A DNA stretch of 64,000 nucleotides from Actinomyces sp. (GTDB taxonomy: Bacteria > Actinomycetota > Actinomycetes > Actinomycetales > Actinomycetaceae). The translations under genes and the position numbers were made by a program. Where the stretch lies: NCBI GenBank assembly GCA_022649165.1, contig JALCNR010000010.1, positions 1-64,000 on the forward strand. The letters are read 5' to 3'. Positions 46,842 through 54,965 of the stretch are shown in pieces; positions within the stretch are counted from its first letter, which is position 1, and each line of letters begins with the position of its first letter. The notes under the pieces were generated by a model. That model was given only the letters and a program-made list of their open reading frames with translations, made no database searches and was not told the DNA's origin.

Positions 46842-48138
46842 CGATGCTCCTCGCCATCAGTCGGTCGGTCACGTCGTCGTCGTAGTCGCGCCAGTCGTCC
46901 GGCAGCAGCTCGTCGAGCACGTCGTCGACGGAGACGGCCCCCAGGAGGTGCCCGTCCTCATCCGTGACGGGCAGGACCGTGAGGTTGTAGGTGGCCAGCA
47001 GGCGCGTGACGGTGGCGACATGGGCGCCGGGGGAGACGGGCTCGACGTCCGCGTCCAGGATCGTGCCCAGCAGCGTCTGCGGGGGCTCGCGCAGGGCGCG
47101 CTGGATGTGGACGGCGCCCAGGTACTTGCCCGTCGGCGTCTCCATCGGCGGGCGCGTCACGCAGACCATGGTCGCCAGGGAGGCCGGCAGGTCCTCGCGG
47201 CGCACGGCGGCCAGCATCTGCGCGACCGTGGCATCCGGCCCGAGGATGACGGGTTCCGTCGTCATCAGGGAGCCGGCGGTCGACTCCTCGTAGATGAGGA
47301 GTCGGCGCACGTCCTCGGCCTCGTCGGGCTCCATGAGCGCGAGGAGCGACTGGGCCGTCGTGTCGGGCAGCTCGGAGACCAGGTCCGCGGCGTCGTCGGG
47401 CTGCATGACGTCGAGGACGTCGGCGGCCCTCCCGGCGTCCAGGCGCGAGACGATCGAAACCCGGTCGTCGTCGCCGAGCTCCTCCAGGACGTCCGCCAGG
47501 CGCTCGTCGGGCAGCTCCAAGGCCACCGCAAGCTGCCGGTCGACCGGCAGCGAGTGCAGGAAGTCCGCCAGGTCGGCGGCCTTCATGTCCTCGGTGTGCT
47601 GGACCAGCGCCGTCGCGGCCTGCGTGGAGTCGGTCTTCAGCAGGCCGGTGACCTCGCCGATGCCCACCGTCATGGTCTCCCCGCCCCGGCGGAAGCCCAG
47701 GGAGGTCTGCCGGACGCGCTGGACGTGCAGTTTCGCGACGATCCAGTCACGAGGGCGGCGCTGCTCGATGCCGACGTCGAGGATGCGGACCTCGCCCGAC
47801 CCGTCGTTCATCGTGACGATGCGGTCGAAGAGCTGGGAGATGATGAGTGTCTCGATGGGGCGCTGGGTGAAACGGCGCATGTTGAGCAGGCCGGTGGTGA
47901 TGAGCGCGCCCGGCTTGATGGCCGTCACCCGTGTCATCGGCAGGAACACGCGCCTGCGCGGCCCGACCTCGACGACGAACCCGATGACGTTTGCGGGCCC
48001 CGCCAGGGGGATCGTCGCCACGACGTCGTGGACCTTGCCGACCTTCTCCCCCAGGGGGTCGAAGACACCGGTGTCGGCGAGCCTGGCCACGAAGACCCGT
48101 CGGCCGGTGGTCCCCACATTCGTCGGTGCAGTGTTCAC
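46834..48138 (-). CDS. PRC-barrel/MgtE-N/CBS protein without a channel domain
   Basis: A 434-residue soluble protein. Residues 12-90 resemble a PRC-barrel (VGKVHDVVATIPLAGPANVI). Residues 180-300 are the helical MgtE N-domain (LADFLHSLPVDRQLAVALEL, VLDVMQPDDAADLVSELPDT), then two CBS motifs (STAGSLMTTEPVILGPDATV; ATYNLTVLPVTDEDGHLLGA). The five-helix Mg2+ channel of true MgtE is missing and nothing downstream replaces it. It may sense Mg2+ or nucleotides for the DUF1003 partner. TAGGCT lies six bases before the GTG start, indicating leaderless translation. Confidence 0.85.
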   Translation of the reverse strand: MNTAPTNVGTTGRRVFVARLADTGVFDPLGEKVGKVHDVVATIPLAGPANVIGFVVEVGPRRRVFLPMTRVTAIKPGALITTGLLNMRRFTQRPIETLIISQLFDRIVTMNDGSGEVRILDVGIEQRRPRDWIVAKLHVQRVRQTSLGFRRGGETMTVGIGEVTGLLKTDSTQAATALVQHTEDMKAADLADFLHSLPVDRQLAVALELPDERLADVLEELGDDDRVSIVSRLDAGRAADVLDVMQPDDAADLVSELPDTTAQSLLALMEPDEAEDVRRLLIYEESTAGSLMTTEPVILGPDATVAQMLAAVRREDLPASLATMVCVTRPPMETPTGKYLGAVHIQRALREPPQTLLGTILDADVEPVSPGAHVATVTRLLATYNLTVLPVTDEDGHLLGAVSVDDVLDELLPDDWRDYDDDVTDRLMARSIDG

Positions 48139-48144
48139 AGGGAC

Positions 48145-48150
48145 AGCCTA
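48145..48150 (-). promoter_or_regulatory. Leaderless -10 box of the CBS-protein gene
   Basis: TAGGCT on the minus strand, six bases (GTCCCT) before the GTG at 48138. Confidence 0.55.
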
Positions 48151-48238
48151 GGCTGGAAGCCAGTGAAGAGGCGGTTTCAGACCGCTGGTGCCGGGGACCG
48201 TCCCGGCGATGCCAGGACTCAGGGAGAGGGGGCGCTCA

Positions 48239-48931
48239 GTGGCGGCGAACACGAACTCGCGTCTGCGGGTCCCGACCATGCCCGAAGGGACCGAGGTCGG
48301 TTCCTACCGCACCTACCAGGAGGCGTCCGACGCCGTCGACTACCTGTCCGACAACGGCTTTGACGTGACCACGATCACGATCGTGGGGACCGATCTTCAC
48401 ATGGTCGAGCGCGTGACCGGGCGCTTGACGATGGGCAAAGTCGCGGCCTCGGGCGCGGGCTCAGGCGCCCTGTGGGGCGCGTTCATGGGCCTCATGCTCT
48501 CCTTCGCGGCCTCCTCGCCGGGTGGCGCCGGCCTGTGGCTGCTCATCGGCACCGCGGGGGGCGTCCTCTTCGGCGCGCTGATGTCGATGCTCTTCTACGC
48601 GTCGACCGGCGGGAACCGGGACTTCACCTCTCAGTCGCAGGTCGTCGCCTCCCGATACGCGGTGCTCGCGGCCGCGCAGATCGACGAGGCGTTCCAGCTG
48701 CTCCAGAAGACCCCGGGCAATCAGATGCGCCCGGTGCCCCGGCGCACGCGCGTGGCTCGGCCGGGACCCACGGAGTTCGGCTCCCGCCCCGATGAGGAGC
48801 CCCGCTTCGGTGTCCGCCTGCCCGCGGGCCGGGAGCCGGGCGAGGGGCGCGCATCCGGCGCCCCCGACGAGGGCGGAGCCTCGGGGCCGGGAGCGGCGGG
48901 CGGTCCCGCGGGGCCGGCCGGCCAGGGCTGA
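48239..48931 (+). CDS. General-stress-17M-like membrane protein
   Basis: About 230 residues. The N-terminal third (YRTYQEASDAVDYLSDNGFD, VTTITIVGTDLHMVERVTGR) matches the YflT/general stress protein 17M domain. Two glycine-rich hydrophobic stretches follow (ASGAGSGALWGAFMGLMLSF; LWLLIGTAGGVLFGALMSML), then a polar Pro/Gly/Arg tail with no fold. GTG 48239 after AGGGAGAGGG is the preferred start; an ATG at 48281 is possible. Function unknown. Divergent from the CBS-protein gene. Confidence 0.78.
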   Translation: MAANTNSRLRVPTMPEGTEVGSYRTYQEASDAVDYLSDNGFDVTTITIVGTDLHMVERVTGRLTMGKVAASGAGSGALWGAFMGLMLSFAASSPGGAGLWLLIGTAGGVLFGALMSMLFYASTGGNRDFTSQSQVVASRYAVLAAAQIDEAFQLLQKTPGNQMRPVPRRTRVARPGPTEFGSRPDEEPRFGVRLPAGREPGEGRASGAPDEGGASGPGAAGGPAGPAGQG

Positions 48932-48956
48932 CCGCCGGGCGGACAGGCGGACGCGC

Positions 48957-50528
48957 TCAGCGCGACTGGACGTCCGCGATCCACGCCTCGACATCGGCGA
49001 TCGTGCGTGGGATGCCCTCCGAGATGCGCGTGACGGTGCCGTCGGGGTTGACCTGGACGTCGTCCTCGATGCGCACGCCGATGCCGCGCAGCTCCTCGGG
49101 GACGGACATGTCGTCGGCGCGGAAGTACAGGCCCGGCTCAATGGTGAAGGTCATCCCCGACTCCAGGAGGGCGTCCTGGTACATCTCGCGACGGGCCTGG
49201 GCGCAGTCGTGGACATCCAGGCCCAGGTGGTGCGAGGTGCCGTGCGGCATCCAGCGTCGGTGCTGCTGGCCCTCGGCGGACAGTGACTCCGCGGCGCTGA
49301 CGGGGAGGACCCCCCACTGCTCCAGCCGGTCCGCGATGACGGCCATCGCCGCGTCGTGGACATCGCGGAAGCGGACGCCGGGCTCGTTGGCCCGGGCCAG
49401 CGCGGCCTCGGCCGCATCCAGCACCGCCTGGTACACGCGGGCCTGGGCCGGGGAGTAACGGCCGCTGACGGGCAGCGTGCGGGTGATGTCGGCGGTGTAG
49501 AGGGAGTCGACCTCGACGCCCGCGTCCACCAGGACGAGGTCGCCAGGGCGGACCTCGCCGTCGTTGTCCATCCAGTGCAGCGTGTTCGCGTGGTTCCCGG
49601 CGGCGGCGATGGTGTCGTAGCCCAGGCCGTTGCCCTCCTCGCGGGCGACGGCCCCGAATGCGCCCTCGATGACGCGTTCGCCGCGGTGGTGGCCGATGGC
49701 GCGGGGCAGGGACCGGATGATGTCCTCGAAACCGGCCTTCGTCACCTCGACGGCGTGGCGGAGCTCGGACAGCTCGAAGTCGTCCTTGCGTAGGCGGATC
49801 TCGGAGAGCCGCTCCTCAAGCTTCTCGTCGGCCCCGCGGGCGTCCCCGCCGAAGGGGAGGCCGGCCTGCTGGCGGACCTCGTTGACCATGGCCTCGACCT
49901 TCGCGTCCACCCCGGGGACGATGCGCAGCCGGACCTGCCCGGCGTCCTTGGCCAGCGCGTCGCGCAGCGTGTCGATGTGGGCGCAGCGCAGACCGGTCTG
50001 GGCGTGGACCTCGGCCAGGGAAGGGCGGGCCCCCACCCAGAACTCGCCGTAGGTCGAGTCCGCGTAGAACTCCTCGGAGGCGCGCGAGGCGCGCGGCCTG
50101 AAGTAGAGGACGGCCTCGTGGGTGCCGTCGGAGCGCGGCTCGAGCACCAGGACGGCGTCGGGCTCTTTCTCCCCGCCGAGCCCGGAGAGGTGGGCGAAGG
50201 CCGAATGGGCGCGGAAGCGGTAGTCGTTGTCGTTGTTGCGGGTCTTCAGCGTGCCCGCCGGGACGACCAGGCGTTCGCCGGGGAAGGGCTCGCCGGCGGC
50301 GCGCGCACGAGCCGGCAGGCGGTCGGCGACCGCGGAGCGCTCGGGCGTCGCATCGGGGCGCGGCGCCCAGTGGGAGCCCATGAACTCCCGGAAGGCCTGG
50401 GAGCCGGGCCTCCGCGAACGGTTCTCGCCTCGGTTCGCCATGGACTGGGGGATCGAGGCCTCCGGGCCCGTCCCGGTCGATGTGGTCGGCGGGGTGGGCG
50501 CGGCGGCGGTGTTCTCATCGGCATTCAT
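48957..50528 (-). CDS. pepP: Xaa-Pro aminopeptidase (aminopeptidase P)
   Basis: A 523-residue M24 metallopeptidase that removes N-terminal residues before proline. Dinuclear Mn ligands are in LVLVDAGVEVDS, TADITRT, HGTSHHLGLDVHD, TIEPGLYF and RIEDDV. The N-terminal creatinase-like domain (NDYRFRAHSAFAHLSGLGGE) is present, preceded by about 50 low-complexity residues. The frame is open to 50606, but ATG 50528 with GATCAT six bases (GGGGGC) upstream resembles the leaderless starts nearby. Confidence 0.93.
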   Translation of the reverse strand: MNADENTAAAPTPPTTSTGTGPEASIPQSMANRGENRSRRPGSQAFREFMGSHWAPRPDATPERSAVADRLPARARAAGEPFPGERLVVPAGTLKTRNNDNDYRFRAHSAFAHLSGLGGEKEPDAVLVLEPRSDGTHEAVLYFRPRASRASEEFYADSTYGEFWVGARPSLAEVHAQTGLRCAHIDTLRDALAKDAGQVRLRIVPGVDAKVEAMVNEVRQQAGLPFGGDARGADEKLEERLSEIRLRKDDFELSELRHAVEVTKAGFEDIIRSLPRAIGHHRGERVIEGAFGAVAREEGNGLGYDTIAAAGNHANTLHWMDNDGEVRPGDLVLVDAGVEVDSLYTADITRTLPVSGRYSPAQARVYQAVLDAAEAALARANEPGVRFRDVHDAAMAVIADRLEQWGVLPVSAAESLSAEGQQHRRWMPHGTSHHLGLDVHDCAQARREMYQDALLESGMTFTIEPGLYFRADDMSVPEELRGIGVRIEDDVQVNPDGTVTRISEGIPRTIADVEAWIADVQSR

Positions 50529-50658
50529 GCCCCCATGATCCCACCGGACGGCCCTGGCGCGCCGCTCGCGCCCGGCGTCCCTGGTCCCCGATCGCAGAGT
50601 CCTCACCGGGCCGGCTTCGCGGGGGAGGTGGGATTGCAGGGGGCGAGCGGGCTCCGAC

Positions 50659-50664
50659 TACCCT
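50659..50664 (+). promoter_or_regulatory. Leaderless -10 box of the PHP gene
   Basis: TACCCT, six bases (TGGAGG) before the GTG at 50671; the GGAGG is too close to the start to serve as a ribosome-binding site. Confidence 0.55.
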
Positions 50665-50670
50665 TGGAGG

Positions 50671-51522
50671 GTGATCCGCATCGACCCCCACACCCACTCG
50701 GCATGCTCGGATGGCACCGACACCCCGGCCGAGCTCATGACCGCTGCCCCCCGCGCCGGTCTGGACGTCGTGGGCCTGACGGACCACGACACGCTCGTCG
50801 GCTGGGACGAGGCCGCCGGAGAGGTCGGGCGCACCGGTGTCGCTCTCATGCGGGGGGTGGAGATCTCGTGCTCGGCGGCCGGGATCACCGTGCACCTGCT
50901 GGCCTATATGCCCGATCCCGCGGACGACGCCCTGCTCGCCGTGTTCGAGCGCACCCGGGCGAGCCGGCTCGTCCGCGCCCGCCGGATCGTGGAGAACCTG
51001 TCCGCGGATTATCCGATCTCCTGGGAGCTGGTCCAGCGTTTCGCCCCGCAGGACGGCGGGCCGGTGGGCCGGCCCCACATCGCCGACGCCCTGGTGGCCG
51101 CCGGGGCCTTCCCCGACCGCTCGGCGGCGTTCGCCGAGGCCCTGCATCCCTCTGGCCCCTACTTCGTCCACCACTGGGCCCCGGATCCCGTCGAGGCGGT
51201 CACGCTGGTGCGCCGAGCGGGAGGCGTGCCGGTCCTCGCCCACCCGCGCGCCCGTGACCGCCAGAACCGCGTCGTCCCCGAGGAGACGATCGCCGCGATG
51301 GCGGAGGCCGGGCTCTTCGGCCTGGAGCGCGACCATCGCGACCAGTCGCCGGTCGAACGCGAGGAGGTGGACCGCATCGCGCGGCGCCTGGGCCTGCAGG
51401 AGACCGGGTCCTCGGACTATCACGGCACCGGCAAACCGAACCGACTGGGGGAGAACCTCACCTTGGAGTACGTCTACCGCGCGATCGAGGATGAGGCCGG
51501 CCTGGAGGTCATCCGGCCATGA
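50671..51522 (+). CDS. PHP-domain phosphoesterase (YciV/RNase AM-like)
   Basis: A 283-residue metal-dependent phosphoesterase. PHP motifs are DPHTHSACSDGT, LTDHDT, RGVEISC, VGRPHIADAL, VLAHPRA and SSDYHGTG, giving a trinuclear metal site. The YciV group acts on 3',5'-nucleoside bisphosphates and 5' ends of RNA. Translation is probably leaderless from GTG 50671. Its stop overlaps the marC start (ATGA), a common pairing in actinobacteria. Confidence 0.9.
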   Translation: MIRIDPHTHSACSDGTDTPAELMTAAPRAGLDVVGLTDHDTLVGWDEAAGEVGRTGVALMRGVEISCSAAGITVHLLAYMPDPADDALLAVFERTRASRLVRARRIVENLSADYPISWELVQRFAPQDGGPVGRPHIADALVAAGAFPDRSAAFAEALHPSGPYFVHHWAPDPVEAVTLVRRAGGVPVLAHPRARDRQNRVVPEETIAAMAEAGLFGLERDHRDQSPVEREEVDRIARRLGLQETGSSDYHGTGKPNRLGENLTLEYVYRAIEDEAGLEVIRP

Positions 51523-52166
51523 GCGTCTCCGGCCTGGTCGACATGGCCCTGCTCGCCACGACCTTCACCACGCTGTTCGTCATCATGGACCCGGCGGGGA
51601 CGATCCCGGTGTTCCTGGCGCTGACCGGCACCTATTCGAGGGAGGACCAGCGGCGGGCGGCGGTCCAGGCGACCATCACCTCCTTCGGGGTCATCGTGCT
51701 GTTCGCTGTGCTGGGCAAGTACATCCTGCAGTTCCTCCAGATCTCGATGGAGTCCCTCCAGCTGTCCGGCGGCGTGCTTCTGTTCCTCGTCGCCATGGAG
51801 CTGCTGATGGGCCACGACTCCGCCGAGCCGGACACCGGGGACCGCAACGTCAACGTCGCCCTGGTTCCGCTCGGCACGCCTCTGCTGGCCGGCCCCGGGG
51901 CGATCGTGGCGGTCATGGTCTCCGTCAACCAGGGTGGGAACACGGTGCCCGGATGGGGAGCCGTCGTGGTCGCGGTGGTGCTCATGCACGTCGTGATGTG
52001 GGCGACGATGCGGTTCTCCGTCGAGCTCTCGCGTTTCCTGGGCAAGGGCGGAGTGATGATCCTCACCAAGATCTCCGGCCTGCTGCTGGCGGCGATCGCC
52101 ACCCAGATGATCATGGACGCCGTGTTCGCCTTCATCCGGTCCTCGCGTCTGGCGGGCATGATCTGA
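51519..52166 (+). CDS. MarC-family membrane protein
   Basis: A 215-residue protein with six membrane helices, typical of MarC/UPF0056. Conserved sections are TTLFVIMDPAGTIPVFLALT at the start, LQLSGGVLLFLVAMELLMGH in the middle and VALVPLGTPLLAGPGAIVAV, with RISGLLLAAIATQMI-like sequence (KISGLLLAAIATQMIMDAVF) near the end. Transport function is unproven for the family. Coupled to the PHP gene by a four-base overlap. Confidence 0.92.
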   Translation: MSVSGLVDMALLATTFTTLFVIMDPAGTIPVFLALTGTYSREDQRRAAVQATITSFGVIVLFAVLGKYILQFLQISMESLQLSGGVLLFLVAMELLMGHDSAEPDTGDRNVNVALVPLGTPLLAGPGAIVAVMVSVNQGGNTVPGWGAVVVAVVLMHVVMWATMRFSVELSRFLGKGGVMILTKISGLLLAAIATQMIMDAVFAFIRSSRLAGMI

Positions 52167-52266
52167 GGCCGCCGCGCGGGACCTGGGCCCGCCGTCCCTC
52201 CCGGCGGGGACGACCTCGTCGGGGACGCGGGGACCAGTAGCGCAGCGGCGCCGGGAACGCCGGATC

Positions 52267-52827
52267 TCAGTATCCCAGGTCGTCGAAACGCACGGGCGTC
52301 ATCGCCCCCGACTCCCAGTCGCGGCGCAGGATCGCATAGACGACGCCCGCCCTCGGCGTGCCGTTGGGCAGCGGCCAGAACTCGCGGAGATGGGCTTCCT
52401 TGACGAACCCGCACCGCACGAAGGTCTGGCGCATGGCGATGTTGTCCTCGCGGGTGCTGCCCTGCAGACGCCGGGCCTCGGGCATGGCGGTGAAGACGAG
52501 GCGGACGATCTCCCGCAGCGCCGCGGCGCCCAGCCCGCGCCCGCGCGCCCTCCCGTCCAGGCGCATGTCGAACGAGGGCGACGCCGCCCCCCAGTCGGAG
52601 ACTGTCGCGATCCCGACCTGGCGGTCGGCGTCGCGCCGGGCGGAGTCGACGAGCCAGAAGGCGCGTGTGCCGGGGGCGTCGAAGCCTCCGGAGTCGATGA
52701 GCGCGCGGATCTGCTCTTCGGAGAGGGCGGGCTCGGCGTCGAAGGGGAAGCGGTTGCGCGCGAAGAACGCGAAGAGCCGATCGCGGTCCCCGCCGCGCGC
52801 GTCCAGGGGGGTCAGCGAGATCGCCAT
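52267..52827 (-). CDS. GNAT-family N-acetyltransferase
   Basis: A 186-residue acetyltransferase of the RimJ/RimL-like group. The acetyl-CoA loop is GRARGRGLGAAALREIVRLV, with the N-terminal strand-helix pair (FFARNRFPFDAEPALSEEQI) and C-terminal ENDIAMRQTF-like region (TREDNIAMRQTFVRCGFVKE). Substrate unknown; protein N-termini or small amines are possible. TACGCT lies six bases before ATG 52827, so the transcript is probably leaderless. Confidence 0.88.
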   Translation of the reverse strand: MAISLTPLDARGGDRDRLFAFFARNRFPFDAEPALSEEQIRALIDSGGFDAPGTRAFWLVDSARRDADRQVGIATVSDWGAASPSFDMRLDGRARGRGLGAAALREIVRLVFTAMPEARRLQGSTREDNIAMRQTFVRCGFVKEAHLREFWPLPNGTPRAGVVYAILRRDWESGAMTPVRFDDLGY

Positions 52828-52833
52828 ACGGCC

Positions 52834-52839
52834 AGCGTA
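52834..52839 (-). promoter_or_regulatory. Leaderless -10 box of the GNAT gene
   Basis: TACGCT on the minus strand, six bases (GGCCGT) before the ATG at 52827. Confidence 0.6.
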
Positions 52840-52913
52840 GCGAGGGCCCGGTCCGCCCGGCGCCGGAAAGGGATCCGGGCGGACCGGGTCCGGCGGACCT
52901 GTTCCCGGCCGAT

Positions 52914-52940
52914 TGTGTTAGTGTATTAATGTATTAATAC
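52914..52940 (+). promoter_or_regulatory. AT-rich promoter/operator of the GntR-ABC cassette
   Basis: The repeat GTATTAAT occurs twice in tandem (52923-52930 and 52931-52938); the second forms the palindrome GTATTAATAC (52931-52940). TTGTGT (52914-52919) may be the -35 box. It lies just before GAGGAGG and the GntR start, an autoregulatory position. Confidence 0.6.
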
Positions 52941-52953
52941 AGAGGAGGCGGCG

Positions 52954-53334
52954 ATGAACCGGGGTTCCGCACGCGGCGACATGCGGCCCATCTGGATCCA
53001 GCTGAGCGACGAGTATCGCCGCCGGATCGCGGCCGGGGAATGGCGGGCGGGAGCCCGGATCCCCAGCGTCCGGGAGCTGGCGCTCGAGTCCGGAGTCAAC
53101 CCGAACACGGTCCAGCGGGCGCTCGCGGAGCTGGACGCCCGGGGGCTCACCGCCGCCGAGCGGACGACCGGGCGCTTCGTCACGGTCGACGCGGCGGCCG
53201 TGGACGCCGTGCGCGCCGATCTCGCGGGCGCCACCACCGACGAGCACATCCGCACACTGCGCGGCCTGGGCATCGGCATTGACGATGCGCTGCGCCTGCT
53301 CACCGAGCGTTGGCCGCTCACGAAAGGGGAATGA
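52954..53334 (+). CDS. GntR-family regulator, YtrA subfamily
   Basis: A 126-residue regulator with only the winged helix-turn-helix (PIWIQLSDEYRRRIAAGEWR, RIPSVRELALESGVNPNTVQ, RALAELDARGLTAAERTTGR) and a short helical tail, the architecture of YtrA-type repressors that control adjacent ABC transporters. GAGGAGG before the ATG. The stop overlaps the ATPase start. It probably binds the AT-rich repeats directly upstream and represses the whole cassette; in relatives the signal is cell-envelope stress. Confidence 0.9.
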   Translation: MNRGSARGDMRPIWIQLSDEYRRRIAAGEWRAGARIPSVRELALESGVNPNTVQRALAELDARGLTAAERTTGRFVTVDAAAVDAVRADLAGATTDEHIRTLRGLGIGIDDALRLLTERWPLTKGE

Positions 53335-54035
53335 TGGACACCGGGATCGAGGTCACGGGGCTGACCAAGGACTACGGGCGCTTCCGGGCGCTCGACCATG
53401 TGGACCTCGCGCTGCCAGCGGGTCACGTGACGGGGCTCATGGGGGAGAACGGGTCGGGCAAGACGACCCTGCTGAAGATCCTGGCCGGCGTGCTGTCCGG
53501 CTGGGACGGCGACGTCAGGATCTGCGGGCGCCGCCCGGGACCGGAGTCGAAGGCGGTGGTCTCGTATCTGCCGGACGCCTCATTCCTTCCCGACGGGGCG
53601 CGGAGCCGGGACGCGATCGCGCTGTACGCCCGGTTCTTCGAGGACTTCGACGCCCGCCGCGCCCGGGAGATGATCGACTTCTTCGAGCTGCCGGCGGGCC
53701 GCACCCTCAAGGAGCTGTCGAAGGGGATGCGCGAGAAGCTCCAGATCGCCCTCGCCATGTCGCGCCGGGCCCGTGTGTACCTGCTCGACGAGCCGATCTC
53801 CGGTGTGGACCCCGCGGCCCGGGACATCATCCTGCGCGCGGTCTTGGAGCACTTCGACCCCGACGCGCTGATGGTCCTGTCCACCCATCTCATCGCCGAC
53901 GTCGAACCGCTCATCGACACCGTCGTGTTCCTGCGGCACGGGAAGGTGCTGCTCCACGAGGACGCGGATGACCTGCGCGCTCAGACCGGGCTGACGATCG
54001 ACGCCCTGTTCAGGAAGGAGTACGCGTCATGCTGA
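53331..54035 (+). CDS. ABC transporter ATPase (YtrB-like)
   Basis: A 234-residue ATP-binding subunit. Walker A is GENGSGKTT, Walker B YLLDEPISGVDP and H-loop LSTHLI. The signature is LSKGMREKLQ, the SKGM variant common in bacteriocin/antibiotic-type ABC-2 exporters. Two adjacent ATGs (53331, 53334) are available; the first overlaps the GntR stop. It pairs with the membrane protein encoded next, with which it overlaps by seven bases. Confidence 0.9.
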   Translation: MMDTGIEVTGLTKDYGRFRALDHVDLALPAGHVTGLMGENGSGKTTLLKILAGVLSGWDGDVRICGRRPGPESKAVVSYLPDASFLPDGARSRDAIALYARFFEDFDARRAREMIDFFELPAGRTLKELSKGMREKLQIALAMSRRARVYLLDEPISGVDPAARDIILRAVLEHFDPDALMVLSTHLIADVEPLIDTVVFLRHGKVLLHEDADDLRAQTGLTIDALFRKEYASC

Positions 54036-54853
54036 AGACGCTTCTCGGAGAGCAGTTCCGCTCGACCTCCCGTGTGCTGGCCGCTGTGGCCGGCGTGGTC
54101 CTGCTAGTCGCCTCCGTGTCCCTCGTCCCCGCCATGGCGGGGATGGGAGGGCTCGGGAGCCTCGGGCTCGTCCTGGCCTCCGTCCTGGTGGCCTGCCTCA
54201 CGCCGATCGTGGGCGTCCTGCTGGCCTGGGACTACTGGCAGACCATGTACGGGCGCCGCGGGTACTTCACGATGACGCTGCCCGTGCGCGGACGCGAGCT
54301 CTTCGCGGCCAAGGCCCTCCACGCGCTGGTCGCCACGGCCGTGGCGGCGGTGGTCACGCTGGGCGGCGTGGCGGCGTGCCTCCTCGCTCGGGGGCGGATG
54401 GCGCAGATGCCCCTGGGCGATGCCTGGAGCGCGGTGACCGGAACCGTCGGCGACGCGCCCGCCGGAGCCCTGGCGGGGTTCGGAGCGATCCTCGCGATCC
54501 AGCTGGTCGTCGTCGTCATCCAGGTGGCCGCGGTGCTCTCCATCAGCGCTGAGAGCCGCTTCCAGGGGCTCGGATGGGGAGCGCCCCTCATCGGGCTCGT
54601 GCTGCTGTACCTGGTGGACCAGGTGGTGAACCTCGTCGGGATGCTGTGGATCCCCCTCGGGATCCGGCTCTCGGGGCCGCAGGCCGGGAACCTGGTCGCG
54701 CGCGGCATGTGGCCCGACGTCGTCGAGGCGCTGAGGACGGGAGCGGACCCCACGGTGATCGGCCTCGGCTCGGTGGCCACCGGGGCCGCGCTCACCGTGG
54801 CGCTGGCCTGGTGGGCGGTGCGCTCGATCGAGCGCCGCACCTCCCTGCGCTGA
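54029..54853 (+). CDS. ABC transporter membrane subunit
   Basis: A 274-residue protein with six to seven membrane helices (VLAAVAGVVLLVASVSLVPA; SLGLVLASVLVACLTPIVGV; LHALVATAVAAVVTLGGVAA; ILAIQLVVVVIQVAAVLSIS; APLIGLVLLYLVDQVVNLVG; VATGAALTVALAWWAVRSIE). No solute-binding protein is encoded nearby, so export or envelope protection is likely. It ends the GntR cassette; a 75-nt palindromic element follows the stop. Confidence 0.82.
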   Translation: MLKTLLGEQFRSTSRVLAAVAGVVLLVASVSLVPAMAGMGGLGSLGLVLASVLVACLTPIVGVLLAWDYWQTMYGRRGYFTMTLPVRGRELFAAKALHALVATAVAAVVTLGGVAACLLARGRMAQMPLGDAWSAVTGTVGDAPAGALAGFGAILAIQLVVVVIQVAAVLSISAESRFQGLGWGAPLIGLVLLYLVDQVVNLVGMLWIPLGIRLSGPQAGNLVARGMWPDVVEALRTGADPTVIGLGSVATGAALTVALAWWAVRSIERRTSLR

Positions 54854-54880
54854 TCGCGCCGTCCGTCGACGCGCTCTCGT

Positions 54881-54955
54881 GCGCCCAGGTCATGGCGCGG
54901 GCCGCGTTCCTTCGCGAATCTGGCCTCGGACGCCGGCTGGCCATGACCCGGGCGC
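54881..54955. repeat. 75-nt palindromic element, copy C
   Basis: Arms GCGCCCAGGTCATGG (54881-54895) and CCATGACCCGGGCGC (54941-54955) pair over 15 positions with one G-U, around a 45-nt centre. Total and arm lengths equal those of copies A and B. Only the outer GCGCCC/GGGCGC is shared in sequence; the inner arm differs yet still pairs. It lies between converging genes, 27 bases after the ABC permease stop and 10 bases from the helicase stop. Confidence 0.6.
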
Positions 54956-54965
54956 CCCGGGTCTG

